DNA of 64,000 bases from Siphonodentalium dalli (taxonomy: Eukaryota > Mollusca > Scaphopoda > Gadilida > Siphonodentaliidae). The stretch spans positions 43,852,989 through 43,916,988 of the forward strand of contig CP136064.1 in NCBI GenBank assembly GCA_032622095.1. The letters are read 5' to 3'. Every line of letters starts with the position of its first letter. Position 1 is the stretch's first letter. The notes beneath the pieces are model-generated. The model did no database searches, had not been told where the DNA came from, and saw only the letters and a list, made by a program, of their open reading frames with translations. Positions 43,560 through 56,724 of the stretch are shown piece after piece. The position numbers and the translations under genes were made by a program.

Positions 43560-46400
43560 TTGAATTTTTGTTATTTGCCAGCCGCTTTTTGTAAAGTGCC
43601 ACATGCGGTCGGAAACCAATACAGCCTTATATATCGCATAGTTTCGGCCACAATACATGTATATGTTGATATTGAATTCATAGTACATGATGTGTTCAAG
43701 ACTTCAAATAGAGTAGGGGTACATAAAACAGTGAACATTTGCCAGCCGTTTGTTGTGGAGTGCCACATGATGCAGACTTTCGGGAACCAACACATATGTA
43801 TATCCTGATAAAAAATAACCTTTGGTCAAGCCCTCGGTTAATATTGAGGTCATATCATTTCACCATGTGGTGTCATCCAAGACTTCAACTAAAGTAGGCG
43901 TCCTCAAAATTTTGCCTTTCTTGTTTTCCAGCCACATGCGGTCGGAAACCAATACAGCCTTATATATCGCATAGTTTCGGCCACAATATATGTTGATATT
44001 GAATTCATAGTACATGATGTGTTCAAGACTTCAAATAGAGTAGGGGTACATAAAACAGTGAACATTTGCCAGCCGTTTGTTGTGGAGTGCCACATGATGC
44101 AGACTTTCGGGAACCAACACATATGTATATCCTGATAAAAAATAACCTTTGGTCAAGCCCTCGGTTAATATTGAGGTCATATCATTTCACCATGTGGTGT
44201 CATCCAAGACTTCAACTAAAGTAGGCGTCTTCAAAATTTTGCCTTTCTTATTTTCCAGCCACTTTTCGTTAAGTGCTCATTCTTTCAGTACCCAAATCCA
44301 TCTATTTACAATAGTGTATGTCCTTGTACAACTAACTCGCCATTGTTCATACACGCAGTCAATGATGATATATCGTTCCAGTCCGTGGTGTGTTCTAGTC
44401 TTCAAATTTGGAAGGAGGTAATACAAACATTGAAAAATCGCATTATTTATTTTTCAGTCGCTTTTTGTAAAGTGACCCTGACTGTCGGGTATTAACCCAT
44501 CTATAACAATTGTGTATTTCTTAATAGAATAGTCATTTGTCCAGATCGTCGTTTGACCATGAGGTCACATTCATTCAGTTCGTGGTAGGTTCAATAGTTT
44601 ACATGGGGTAGGGGTCCCTTACAATTCGCCTTCATCGTTTGCCATCTGCTTTGTGTAAAGTGCCACGGTGTTTTCGCGAACGGTGGGCTCACGAGACCAT
44701 TGCATCTTTTCTGACAGAACAGCCATTCGGCCACAATCTCGGGTAATATGGATAGCTTATGCCTTGAGTTAGTGGTGTGTTCAATACTTCACATAGGGAT
44801 GGAGTCCCCTGAGAGTGAACTTTACCCCGTTCGTTTGCCGACCACTTGTTGTAAAGTGCCGTAGGCTTTCGGGAACCATCTCATCCATAACAGATTCGTA
44901 TATCCAGATAATAATCCCATTTATCCAAAACTTCAGTTAAAATTGAGAGCACATAATGTTTGTAAGACTTCAAGTTGGATAGTGGGGTCCTCAAGACATA
45001 GAAAATTCACCTTTCTTGTTTACCCGCCGCTTTTTGCAAAGTGTTCCATGATTTCGGGGGAACCTGATCACCCATATATCAATTAATAATTCCATGATAA
45101 CAACACCTTTCGATCGCACACTCAGCTAAGTATGAGAGAATATAACATCAGTTTTGGTCAAGATATTAAATGGGTTAATGGGGTCCCACAAAACAGTGAG
45201 TATTCGCATTTCTCTTTCACCAACAACTTTTTGTAAAGTGACCCAGGCATTCAAGACCCTGGTATACTATACTCTTTATATATCGTCCATTTCTCTACAA
45301 ACTCAGTTAATAATGGGACATTTCGGTTCAGTGTGTATTCAAAGACTGTAAATGGGGTAGTGCGGTCTAACAAATCACATTTCGTATTTGCCAGCCGCCT
45401 TTTGTAAAGTGTTCCAGGATTTCGAGAACCAAACCACCCATACACATTGTAAATAATACACGAGAGCATATAGATTCGGTTCAGTGTGTGCTAAATAGCT
45501 TAGAAGGGTTATGGGTACCCAAAACAGTGAAATTTCGCCTTCTCTTTGCTAGCCACTTTGTGTAAAGTGTCCCAGACATTGGGAAGCCAACCCACCCATC
45601 ATGCAATGAAGAGGTATATTTCCTGAATTACATACCATTTGTCCACACCCCAGTTAATATTGTGAACATATCCATCCATTAGTGTATTTATGACTAAAAT
45701 GGGGTAGGGTGCTCAAAGAAAATATTCAGCTTTGGTTTTTGCCAGTACCCTAGGATTTTGGGAACCAAACTACCCATATAACATGTATATTCCCTGATAG
45801 CAATACCTTTCGTTCACACTGTGATTTAATTATAAAAGCATGAATATTCGGCGCATGGTGTGTTCAAGAGTTTAAATGGGCATATAAAGGGGTCCAACAA
45901 AACAAAAAATATTTGCCTTTGGCGTTTGCCATCCGATTTTCGTAAAGTGCTAAAGGCTTTCGGGATCCAACCAACCCATCCATCAACATCATGTATGCGC
46001 CCCGATATTACTATTTTTGCCCACATCCTCAGTTAACATTTGCAGCAAGCATTTCAGTTCGTGAGTTGTTCAACTTTAACACTACAATTGTGTAGGGGGA
46101 TCCTAAAACGGCAAATTCGTCTTTCTTATTTATCAGCCACTTTGTGTAAATCGACACATGCACAACCCATCCATACAATTATGTATTCTCTGATAGTACA
46201 ACATTCCCGTCACACTCAGTTAATATAGAGAATTAGAGATCATATAGCTTAATTTCGTATTGCGTTGAAGTCTTTAAATTGGGTAGAGTGTTCTCGAAAA
46301 ATATAGCAAATTCGCCCTTCATATTTGCCAAGGAAAGTGCCACACTGTTTCGGGAACACACCCATCCATAAACATTGTATATTTCCTTATGTAACTGTCC
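43560..46400. repeat. Diverged satellite, ~16 units of about 170-200 bp
   Basis: Recurring blocks: TTTGCCAGCCGCTTTTTGTAA, AAAGTGCCAC, GGGAACCAA, CACCCATA, TTCAGTTAATATTGAG, GTGTGTTCAAGACTTCAA and GGGGTAGGG. Units begin near 43574, 43740, 44251, 44453, 44640, 44836, 45020, 45220, 45391, 45548, 45927 and 46135. Blocks at 43600-43920 and 43930-44245 are nearly identical, a recent two-unit duplication. Small ORFs here are repeat-derived. Confidence 0.85.
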
Positions 46401-46599
46401 TTTATAGTTACATGATTCTTAATATTGAGATCATATTTTTTCAGTTCGTGGTGTGTTCAAGACATCTAACAGGGCGGGGGAGCAACAATGATTTTGTTCT
46501 GTATGAGTATGCTAGTCTATATTATGTGTCGTTCGGAACAAATACTTTAGTTTCTCTAAGTCAATATGTGTTAATATAAAATTACATGTCATAAATCAA

Positions 46600-47340
46600 A
46601 TTTTTTGTTGTTGTTGTTGTTGTTGTTGTAACTGGGGTTTAATTGGAAACCTGAAGTCATCTAAAATAACGCTCACGGTGTCTACGGATCAGGTTTCCAT
46701 CGCACGAATAATGATTAGATGCCCATTAGAATAATTTAGAAAGGTATGTTGTTATCAAAAATATGTAGTTTTTCTACCAAATCGCATCCGGGGGAGCGGA
46801 ACATAATTCCAATATCTTGAAAACCGTTGACAATTTCTGTCAAAATATTTCTAATTGTGATGGCCAGATAACTACTGAGTCATATGAATTATATAGTTGG
46901 TCACGTGTTGTTTATAACAAAGGTTTTAGTACTTAACATCGATGTTAATGCATTGCAAAATTACCTGTTATCAATAAAATAATTGTTGTTGTTGTAACTG
47001 GGGGTCTGAAAGCCTGAACACATCTGTAATCGATTAAACGGCATCTCTGGACAACGCTTTCAGTAAAGATTCATATTGGGTCCCATTCAGATCAATTCGA
47101 AAATGTTTGTACTGTCATTATCTAAAACATATATTTGTTTCGACCAAAAACGTGTTTGGGGGAGGGGTAGCTAAAATCCAATATCTCGCAAACCGTTCAA
47201 AATTTCTGTTAACTTCTTTCTTCATATGCTTGCCAGATAACTACTATGCCATATGGACTTAATATTTCAATAGTATTGTAATATCCGTTTGAATGATAAT
47301 GTTCGAAAAATATAAATATTTTGAAAAGGAGCGATTTTTC
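46600..47340 (+). repeat. Two direct copies of a TTG-repeat-led dispersed element
   Basis: Copies at about 46606-46930 and 46983-47290 begin with TTGTTG repeats and AACTGGGG, and share CCAATATCTTGAAAACCGTT-like and GCCAGATAACTACT blocks. The second continues into a segment related to the LINE frame at 42560-42585 (ATGTTCGAAAAATA). Confidence 0.7.
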
Positions 47341-47881
47341 AACAAAAAATAAATGTTTCGGCTCCAAATGGCACGAAAATCCAAATTAACCAACACTTCT
47401 TGCATATCAGGTACAGATATGTTATGTTGTAGTCATTTTAACAACAACAATGTGGGCAAATAACTTAGGACATAGCCGCAGGGCTCACTTTACCAAAATC
47501 GTTAATTTCTGGGAAAAGTCACTGGTGGGTATCGTTCATCGTCGATTTGAGAATAGCCGCCGCCAATTCCGTTATTTTTCACTAACATTTTCGTCAACAG
47601 TATATATTTCTCCTTCACAAAAAGTTGGTTTTAACTTGTTCTACTGTGGGTAGGGGTGGCCGACCACTTTTGGCTTTTGGCCGCTGTACTATAAGAGATT
47701 TTTATGAATTAATCAGCATTAAAGGGGGATTGTAAACTAAATCCGGCCATTTATGGGACCATCTCCTTTTATACTCAACAGAATATATGCAACAAATGAA
47801 TGAATTTGAGCCATGGATTAGTGCAAAATACGTTCATGCGCTATATAAACGATGCAAACAACATGGTAATTATAATGAAAT
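47341..47881. other. No gene recognised
   Basis: Anonymous sequence leading into the split LINE remnant. Confidence 0.35.
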
Positions 47882-47948
47882 TTGTTCCAATAGGCCTATT
47901 CAAATTTTGCAATGAATGAGGCAAATAAACTGATTCCATTTGAAGCTC
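47882..47948 (+). pseudogene. LINE fragment, left part, interrupted by a TTAA element
   Basis: CCTATTCAAATTTTGCAATG to GAAGCTC matches 40984-41039 with a few changes. The matching right part (AACTGTATAACGCCCTTGT onward) starts at 54091, directly after the element. Confidence 0.8.
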
Positions 47949-47999
47949 TTAAGGTATGATTCCCCTAAATTATGCCATGAGAAAAAAAAATGACCACAT

Positions 48000-50520
48000 G
48001 TTGAAATAGGGGACCTGGAGAGTTCCCAAGCTCAGATACTGTATAAATCGGTCATCTGAAGTCATAACCGAGACTGAACAAAATTTCAACGGTGTTTTTG
48101 GTGGAGAAAATGCTATTTGAAATTTTTTTATGACAAAATCACAAATCCTTTAATTTTCAGTATTTTGACCAAATTATCCAGCGGTATTGTCACCCGATAC
48201 CGTAAATCAATTATACGATAGCATGGTCAAGTTACTAGGTGCTATTATTGTAGAAATAAGATTTGCAAGTTGGAAGAAATCGTTACTATGGGGACGCCAT
48301 TTTGATTGAATCATGGTCACGTGACAATGAACAACATTAAAAAAAATTGCAGTCGGGCGGGAACGAATCATTGTAAATTTTCTGACTTCCTTCAGTTCAA
48401 ATTGTTAATTGTGTATGTCACTTTAATTGTGAGATATTTTCTCGTTCATTCATGGACATGTGAGGGGAGGAATGTCTCTCGGGATCGCAATAATTGTTTA
48501 GTTATTAGCGCTTTGACATTACGTCATTAGTCAACACTAGGCCTACGTGTTTACACTTAAACATACAGTTTAAAGACAGCGATTTCACGTGCGGACTAAT
48601 TTGTCACATGTACGTACCGGTATAGTCTCATTGAATTGTTCGTGCATTCGAATCAATATTCGATCGCAATAACTTAAATAGCATTCGTATCATGAGCTGG
48701 TTATTGTAATGTGTCACTATATTTGTGAAATAAGTTCAAATAACCAGTGACCACCGCCCTATATTTCATCGAACAGGTTAATTCGCGAAGTGGAAAGTGT
48801 GTGATTCGGCTTGTCAAAGCATGGATGTTTGGGTTACATCGTATTATATTCGTTCTGTTTGGATTGGAATTAATCATCTATATTCGCATTCAGGTGAGTT
48901 CAGTGTATTCGTAAACTGTTATCCAATAATTAGTATACTGATTTGTTGCCATATATTAGTTTGGGAGCGTTTTGTCAATGTTCTAGTCATCGCCAGAACA
49001 AACACAACATTTTGACAGTTCGAAATTCCAATCGGCTGACATTTTGACCACGTGATCCATTCACATCTGAGATGAGTGACCAAACTTGATTGCTAATTGG
49101 TCTATGTAAGTGTACATGTACATTTCAAATGACCAATTTGAACCCTATTGTTTCCGCCCTGAAAATGAAGCATTTGACCCCGCAGATCGATTGAGTATAA
49201 AAGGTAAATCAATGTCAAATTTTATCGATCTTTTTGATTGGCAAATTTCTGATCCAAATATTTCGTTTAGAAAGTAGTGTATGTTGCATGTGTTTATGTG
49301 TAGGCATGTATGGAACACATAATGCCAGTGTCTGGATCAACCAGCTATCGTTCGTCTGTCTGTCCGTCTGTATACACTTGCTATCGACACGATAACTCAA
49401 GTACCGGTATAATTTATCGGATCTTGTTCAAATTGTATGTACATGTTTATGATGACACATCCCTCACCTGTATAGTTTTTGTATCGATCGGTTTAGAAAT
49501 TATTAACACTTTACAGATTGCATTCACAAATGCCAAATTGGCATGTGCTATTTGATACCATATAAACCTATTTACTTTTTGTCCGATTGTGTTCCTATTT
49601 AATTCATGTGTGATGACACACCCCCAGTGATCCCCTCACCTGTGTGTTTTTTGCTACCGCATCGATTCATTGATCTGTTTAGAAAATAATTAACCCTTCA
49701 CGTACACACATGCTATCTGATGCCATACTACTAGTAGTAAGTCAAACATATTTCTTCTGCCTCAAATTTCTTACCTAGGTTTTTCTTATCATGTTCTTCA
49801 TATGTACATACAACATGTTTTTTTATATTGTGTAATTAACCATTTTTGCTTTTGTTTTTACTTAAAGAGTTCACACATGCAGCCATGACTCGAACATTTT
49901 TCATCTGATCGACACCATATTTGGTATGTAAATTAATCACACCAAAATGCAGATCAAGTTCGAATATGAGTTTGATCCGATATTTTTTATAGTACATGTA
50001 CATCCATGCGAAACTTGGTATGAATGATATTAATTTTTAAATGTTTTTACAGTCAATTCATCAACTGGGCTTAGTCGGGTGACTACAATATGACGGGTCG
50101 CTCCTGTCCTCGGGCTGGAAGTGCCATTTTAATGGCATCGTTGTTCAATATGCGAAGGGGTAAACTGCTCGAGACCCCATTGTAGATCATTCCATTCTAT
50201 GTTCCAGTTGTGATGAATTGAACGAAAGCATTTTAACACTATTCTATACTTAATGCATACATGTATTGTGTGCATAAAATGACTCGACCTGAATCATCCG
50301 ATATCTGATCTCGAAACCAAACTAAGCAACTATTTGATGCTATATGTTATATTGTTTATTTACAGGTACTAAATTATAATGTTTTACTGGTCAAATACAA
50401 TATTATTTTGATAAAAAACGTGTTTCGCGGCTGAAGGACCACATGCAACCCCTTGCCTATACATTACATATACCGTACATGTATCAGTAAATGATCCAGG
50501 GATTTTTGGGGACATTGTTA
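48000..50520. other. Interior of the 6.1-kb element, no gene recognised
   Basis: Anonymous sequence. TATAAAAGG at 49196-49204 is a possible but unsupported TATA box. Microsatellite-like GTCTGTCTGTCCGTCTGT lies at about 49355. Confidence 0.4.
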
Positions 50521-50924
50521 TCGGGGAATGATCTGCCAAAAGCATATCCAAAAGGCCTGAGCAGGGAGGTTCGGGAGGGGGTGTACCCCTGCTGATGGTT
50601 GGGTCTGGCGGTTGTCCCCCTGAACTTTTTTGTTAAATCCATTGTATTGAGAGTTTAATTTGTCAAGAGTAACTTTGGATATTTTTATATATGTATGGGA
50701 TTGTAAATGATTATAAGTTATTGTCAGATATCTTTTGGTTCAATGGATTATGATTATCCTGCTTGAAATGAGATTTACCAGTACCGTTTAATATCACTCT
50801 ACGGTATTAAATTCATATATGTAATAGGCTATTTTATAAAAATTCAAGTGAGAGACACTTTATACATGTACATATAATATACTACATGTAGTAGTGCAGA
50901 AACAATGTATATTAAACTAAATAA

Positions 50925-51352
50925 TTAAAGGTACTCAATCCGATCAGAGGATCGTATATTACCATCTCTTTGGCTTTGGGGGTAAAACATATTTGATTCG
51001 AGTCAAGGAACCCATCAAGCAAAGCTCAGAGTTATTAGATATTGATTTTTGAATTTTTTTATTTTCCCGAGATCAGTACTAGTAATTGCCCATAACTTCG
51101 TAATTTGCTCGAGATGTGTACACCAGAAACACTATTCAAACAGACAAGGATGGATAACTCTAAAATCAAGTGGTAATAATAGCGCAATTTTGACCGAGAA
51201 CATCCTTTTGACGCCATGTTCTGGGACAGAAAGAATAGAAATAACAAAACTTCAAATATCCTGAGTGTTGATTGGTAGGTTTCTCGACTCGAATCAATTA
51301 TTTTTTACCCACAAAGCCAATGAAATAATAATAACGGATTGAGTACCTTTAA
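50925..51352. mobile_element. TTAA-flanked MITE, family C
   Basis: TTAA at 50925-50928 and 51349-51352; ends AGGTACTCAATCCG and CGGATTGAGTACCT are perfect inverted repeats. Inner blocks CTTTGGCTTTGGGGGTAAA and TTTACCCACAAAGCC also pair. Nested in the 6.1-kb element. Confidence 0.88.
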
Positions 51353-52074
51353 GTTAGTAATTACTATTAGTATTAATCTCTATGTTAATTATTAATTTGG
51401 TATTATGAGATTCCACCTAATAACCATGTTGTATTGATCATATTGTCACTGTTCCTGCACTGTATTGTGTAATTTCACTTGAATTTGATTGAAATACGGA
51501 AGTAGCTGAATGGTAACAAACCTGAACTCAAACTATTTGAAGTTTTCACAGATGAAAGCCAAACATGCTTTACAATATGATTCCAACCATCTTTTTGTAA
51601 AATAAATGTCTTATGTCAATATACTGGTACCGGTATATAAATGTTTGTTATGATATGAATTGGGACCTGAATTAACAAACACGAATATTTTTTAATTTTG
51701 GCACCTGCAGTTTGGGTGCCCACATCGGTAATCGGTATGAAAACTGGCTTTGATAGGTCCCTGTTTTTGTAAAAACAGACACACTCGCCTTGCATTAGAA
51801 GACATTTAAATGATAATAATGGCAATTATTCGCAATGGGTTGATTTAAGAAATTTGCTAAATCAGCAAACAGCAATTTGGCAAATAAATTTGCGCCAAAC
51901 ACTGACAATGGGTGTTCTTACACAAAAGGTATTCAGTGATATGTGTGCTGAAATATTCTTAAATATATATCTAAAAACTCTCTGGACCCCGCACCGAGTA
52001 CCAGATTGAACTACAAGTAGACGCCTGTGATAACCACAAACTGGCACAAATTTACAGTCCTGAGTCTGATACTC

Positions 52075-53015
52075 AGAGACGTGGCGACAGGGGGGGTTGG
52101 GGGTGTCTCACCCCCCCCCCAACTTCGGTCAAAATTTTCAACAGTTGGAAATTTCATACCTGCCAAAACATTAGATGGAAATTTCACACCAACAATAGGT
52201 TGAAAATGTTCTTGTAGTTTGATTATAGAACAATTTATTGGGGGAATTTATTGTTTTTGGACCAATATTTGCATATATTCCTATTTTTGGTCAAAAATAT
52301 GGACAGAAATGGTCATCAGTTGGAAATTTTCCAACCTTAGGGGGGATGACAGGTTGGAAATTTCCAACACTTGGAAAGCTTGGCTCCTGGTCCCTCTCCG
52401 TGGCCAGTCAAAAACTTATAGTTAATTTAAGAAAACAATATTGTCATACATTTGGTCAACATTGTCATTGGAATTGTCATCAGTTGGAAATTTTCCAACC
52501 TAAGTGGGGTGTAGGGTTTGAAATTTCCAACAGTAGGAAGGCTTGAGGCTAGTCTAGATGTTAGGATTTTGCGACTTTCTTGTTCAGATTTCAAAATTTT
52601 CGCACTCCGCACGCGGTGTGTCATTGCACCATCCCCAAAACAATATTTTACTATATTTGGTCAAACTTGTGGACAGAAATGGTCATCAGTTGAAGAATTT
52701 TTCAACCTGAGGGGGAGTATGAGGTTTAAAATTTCTAACACTGTAGCTGTGTGCATTTGTCTGGAATTAGGCCACTAGTTGTTGTTTTTTGGGCAATTTT
52801 CAGGTTAAAATATCTGAATGTTCTCATACCGGGAATATAGAACCATGGCTTATGAATATATAGGAAATTAGGCATGACTGAGGTGCAAGGGGGGGGGGTG
52901 CAAATGGAATTAACAAAAACTTGTGTTGGTCTGATGCTGACTCAAGGGGGTGGAGTTGGAATTTCCCAAGGTGGACCCCCCCCCCCATCGAAGACCTTCT
53001 AGCCACGTCCCTGCA
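52075..53015. repeat. Repeat with GACGTGGC ends and TTGGAAATTTTCCAAC dyads, cluster 2
   Basis: The left edge GAGACGTGGCGACAGGGGGGG and right edge CCCCCCC...CTTCTAGCCACGTCCCTG look like inverted ends. Inside, three blocks with GTCATCAGTTG and AGGTTGGAAATTTCCAACAC at about 52310-52380, 52478-52540 and 52680-52745 belong to the family seen at 32400-33540. C/G-runs at 52090-52120 and 52978-52986. Confidence 0.6.
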
Positions 53016-54086
53016 GTGATACTATACTAATCTAAAATATGCTAATAACAAATGGCCATATTTAAAGCATAATTGTACCACAAATATGCATTGCCATTAC
53101 GCCTCTTGGTGTAATTATAATGTCAACTTTCTCAGGAGGTGTTGTGCGGAATATATATCGGATATTCGTAGTATCGGACCTCTGGTTTATGAGACCTTCG
53201 GATTATTGGGTATTCGATATAAAAAGCTACATAACAATAGCCCGACAGACAAACAAAACAGAAATGAGTTTTATTTATTAGTATTATTATATTGTATTGT
53301 TTTGTAGCGTACTGCTCCTTTATTGATGTTTATGCAAATATATTGTGTCGTATAGTATTGGGTAATGGGTACCGGTACACACAAAACTCATTTTTTTACA
53401 TTCCGTTACGTAAATTATGATATAATGGAACTGGACCGGGTTCTAACAAACGGGAACGTAATTCGAGATTCCAAACTGTACTGTGTTGTTGTGTGGTTGG
53501 TGTTGTTGTATGGTGGTGGTGGTGGTGGTGGTGGAGACGTTGTATGTGCACGGAGTCGATCACTACAATATAATACAGTTATTACTGGAATCACGTTCAG
53601 AAAGGACGTCTTACTTGTCGCACATCCATTTGAGTAATTCATATTCATATAACCCAAATCGCTTTTAAAAGTGATAATTATGGTCTTCCATATATATCGG
53701 TACCTGCACTCGCCGCAGTTGACCTTTGCACTTTGGTGCGGATAACGAATAAATCGATAAAATGGATTCCGACTCCACGTGTTTTGTGGGTTTGGTGAAT
53801 TCGGTTGTATGGGTATTGCAGGTGGAAAACGTTAAATGTTTTCAAATGGAATTGTTGTTGGGACACGTGGTCATCTGTCACTTAGTTATTTTTTGGGGTG
53901 AAATGTGGTTTCGCGTTGTTTGCGTACGAATGCCAAAGGCTATTTTCCAAGACATTTTTCTGCCACTTAGAATACATTTTGATATATCACTTTAGTCTGT
54001 GCTCGCAGTTATCGTCAAGAACGAGCCTCCGAACCTAGCACACCCTCATCGACAATGCATATTCCCAAATTTAGGGGAATCCTACC
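53016..54086. other. Right interior of the 6.1-kb element, no gene recognised
   Basis: Holds a GGT repeat at 53510-53533. Frames here lack motifs. Confidence 0.4.
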
Positions 54087-54090
54087 TTAA

Positions 54091-54235
54091 AACTGTATAA
54101 CGCCCTTGTACAATTCATCTATTATATGGCATTGGTATCGGTATCAGGGGACACAGTAAAGATGCCCATACACTGTTCTGCTCCAGAAGAAAACAGTCAG
54201 AAGCGTTATAATTCACATACATATCCCTTATTCAG
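54091..54235 (+). pseudogene. LINE fragment, right part after the TTAA element
   Basis: Continues the sequence of 41044-41075 (AACTGTATTACGCCCTTGT there). Further on it contains TATAATTCACATACATATCC, also found at 42539-42558 in the LINE C-terminal fragment. Confidence 0.7.
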
Positions 54236-55027
54236 CGTAAACATAAAATTTAGCTCATGATATATATGAACTTAATGTTGCACTATTATGCTATAATTGA
54301 GGAATTGAGGTATACATTATACACAAATACATTAAAATTACAAGATAGAAGAAATGTTTAGCAACGGATATGGAATACAGAGTGTGTGAGCTGCTGGGGC
54401 TGATGACTCATCCGTAACCCAAACTCGATATTTTAGAGGTCGCCGAGCAATAGTCAGTAATAAGACATTTTGTTTGTGTTAAGTTATTTTTTTCGAGTCA
54501 TCGAAAAAACAGCTATAAATGTAAAAATTATAGAAAAAGGGGTTGAGTCCCCAATTTGATGGAGGAAAATATTATGTTGTTGCACGTAGTGGGGAGGTGG
54601 TCCCCTGTTGGACGGAATTTGTTTCACTCCTGTGTACGGAATTGTTTTGCATACCCCTCCCCGTGTAAAGCAGTACATTTAGTGGGGTTTTATTGCTGGG
54701 GATAATTGATCGTGTTGGCTATATATGAAACAAGACAGATACGCCAAACATCCGTTCGAAAACCCGAATATGATCCACGATGTCCGCATTTTGAATCGAA
54801 CCTGGACTATTCGCAGCACCCTATATGGCGTCGGTACATATATCGTTAGTCGCTGATTCGAACAACGACAAGCGCGAATTTGTGATCTACGCAAAAGGAG
54901 GGTATCAAGATTCGTGTATCTGGTCAAGTTTGTAGTTATTTCCGGGGGTCGATGGATTGTACACCATTGGATTCATTTCCCGGTGAATATAGCCCTATAT
55001 ATGCGTGGTCTTTCCTTCACCCATAAA
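54236..55027. other. No gene recognised
   Basis: Anonymous sequence. Confidence 0.35.
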
Positions 55028-55100
55028 CCTGACAACGTCGTGATATGGCATAGCGCCCGAAACGATGATAAACCCCAATCAACCAACCAACCATCGTTAA
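55028..55100 (+). mobile_element. 3' tail of a SINE
   Basis: AACGTCGTGATATGGCATAG and GATAAACCCCAATCAACCAA correspond to the tail of the SINE at 55490-55805 (GTCGTGATATGGTCTTAG, ACAATAAACCCCAAAT, ATCAATCAACC), ending in short ACCA repeats. 5'-truncated. Confidence 0.6.
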
Positions 55101-55489
55101 TCGCCCACACATAAATTATCATTGTAATTGAACACAAAATATTCAAATAAAAAATATGTATACATAGACAAGTCATATAATATCCATGGTGAAATAGGAA
55201 AATCAAAACCTTACTTCACTGGCATCTTATATGTTCAATCGAACTATTTGCGGATGAAGAACATGTAGAAATAAGTAGTGTTTTGTGATGTCAATTCGGA
55301 CGATATTCACTTATATGTGTGATAAACTAGAACATATTTGCATCTCAATGTGTCAACAAATTATTCAGTGCGGTATTTTCAGAATAGACACATTCATGCA
55401 AGTGTTACAAATAATATTGTCTTGTGTTTTAATACCAAGTTAATTATGTACATGTAGATTGACTTGCGTGCAGTGATGCTGCAAATAAG

Positions 55490-55805
55490 TTAATGGTTGA
55501 TTGATTTATTTGGGGTTTATTGTCGCATTCAGCAACTAAGACCATATCACGACATAGCCAGTTTAAATGGTGGAAAAAATCAGCAAACTTACGGCTAATC
55601 TAACAGCGATTTCAATGGCTCATAAACTAGTCGACCATGTGCGGCAAACCACCGGCCATCGGCGAGCAACTGGCAACTCCACAAGACAACGATTTTCGAG
55701 TTACAAAGTCCACAATGTAAACATGCGGATTTGAACCCTTATCCCCAGCGCGGGATGCCAAAACGGCTTTGGGTTGTACCCCTAACCGATTGAGCCACCG
55801 ACGTG
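55490..55805 (-). mobile_element. tRNA-derived SINE
   Basis: On the minus strand a tRNA-like head starts near 55805 with an A box TGGCTCAATCGGTTA (55797-55783) and a B box GGTTCAAATCC (55737-55727), the internal RNA polymerase III promoter. The body continues through GTCGTGATATGGTCTTAG to ACAATAAACCCCAAAT and an ATCAATCAACC tail near 55492. Such tails are common in mollusc SINEs (knowledge, not checked). Confidence 0.8.
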
Positions 55806-56724
55806 AACTACTCGGTATTTTACCATAATGAACGTATTCTGTAATTTAGGTATGATGTGTTTCGATTATTGTTATATTATGCGGAAAACATAAATATTGA
55901 CTGCTGTTACAGTAAATTGTTTAGAAACATTGCTTCCAACATGTGGAATCTCATCACCGGAGGATTATTAGTAATGAAAAAAAGAAATAAATCATTCTAT
56001 TATCTTTCATATTCTTTTTGGTAATAATTGTTTGACAAGCTTTGTATAATGTTTTAGCTGTACCAACCACCAACGCATTTGGGGCACTTTACAGATATCT
56101 TTCTATGAAATCACGAGTTCGATTAAAATCTGTTACAATGATAATATATGTGTGGGCGATGAGAGCTTCCGTTTTGGGAATGCTGACCGTCATCCCAGAC
56201 AATTCTGAATAATTCATCACATCCAACAGATAGATCAGTCGTACATCGGATAGATGTCACCAGTCCAACAGGAAGTTACTTTCGTCCCACCAGCGTCATC
56301 CGTCACAAATATGATAACAGACAGACCGAATGTCTCACATATCGCCCGCCTTTGAGTGTGCGTTCACATGCAATAACTATAGTTTGGCTGGTAATTTAAC
56401 ATGCAATTTCTCATAGAGGGCAAAGTGTGCCAATGTGTGAACGGCAAACTAACTATAAAATACACACACCATACTGTTTACTACATACTCAGTGAGATTT
56501 GTGTATTTCCATATGTTATTATAAAATTGAAATTTGCCCAAAATTAGCCTTCATATATATTGCAAGAGTCAAACGTCCAGTAATTTGTGGCATTTCACCA
56601 CCACAATATGAAATAAAAGAATCGAATATATACGTAATTTGTATTAATTCTGTCATTCAAGAATTTAAAACTCGAAAGTGTGCATCCATGAAGAATTTCA
56701 TGATACTTTGCCTGGGAATGTCAT
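55806..56724. other. No gene recognised
   Basis: Anonymous AT-rich sequence. A 78-codon frame at 56499-56735 runs into the minisatellite and has no motif. Confidence 0.4.

Larger units (their letters stand above)
47949..54090. mobile_element. 6.1-kb non-autonomous TTAA element with a documented empty site
   Basis: TTAA at 47949-47952 and 54087-54090 flank inverted ends GGTATGATTCCCCTAAATT and, inverted, GGTAGGATTCCCCTAAATT. Joining the flanks gives a continuous LINE sequence that still exists uninterrupted at 40984-41075. TTAA target and short inverted ends suggest piggyBac-type mobility (inference). The interior holds other repeats but no transposase ORF that I can see, so it is non-autonomous or has lost its gene. 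Confidence 0.82.

Noticed and set aside
43571-44122. Two near-identical frames with MCWFPKVCIMWHSTTNGWQ
   Set aside because: They come from the recent duplication within a diverged satellite; neighbouring units do not keep the frame.
49196-49204. TATAAAAGG as a promoter
   Set aside because: No downstream gene, initiator or conserved context; a chance match in AT-rich DNA is likely.
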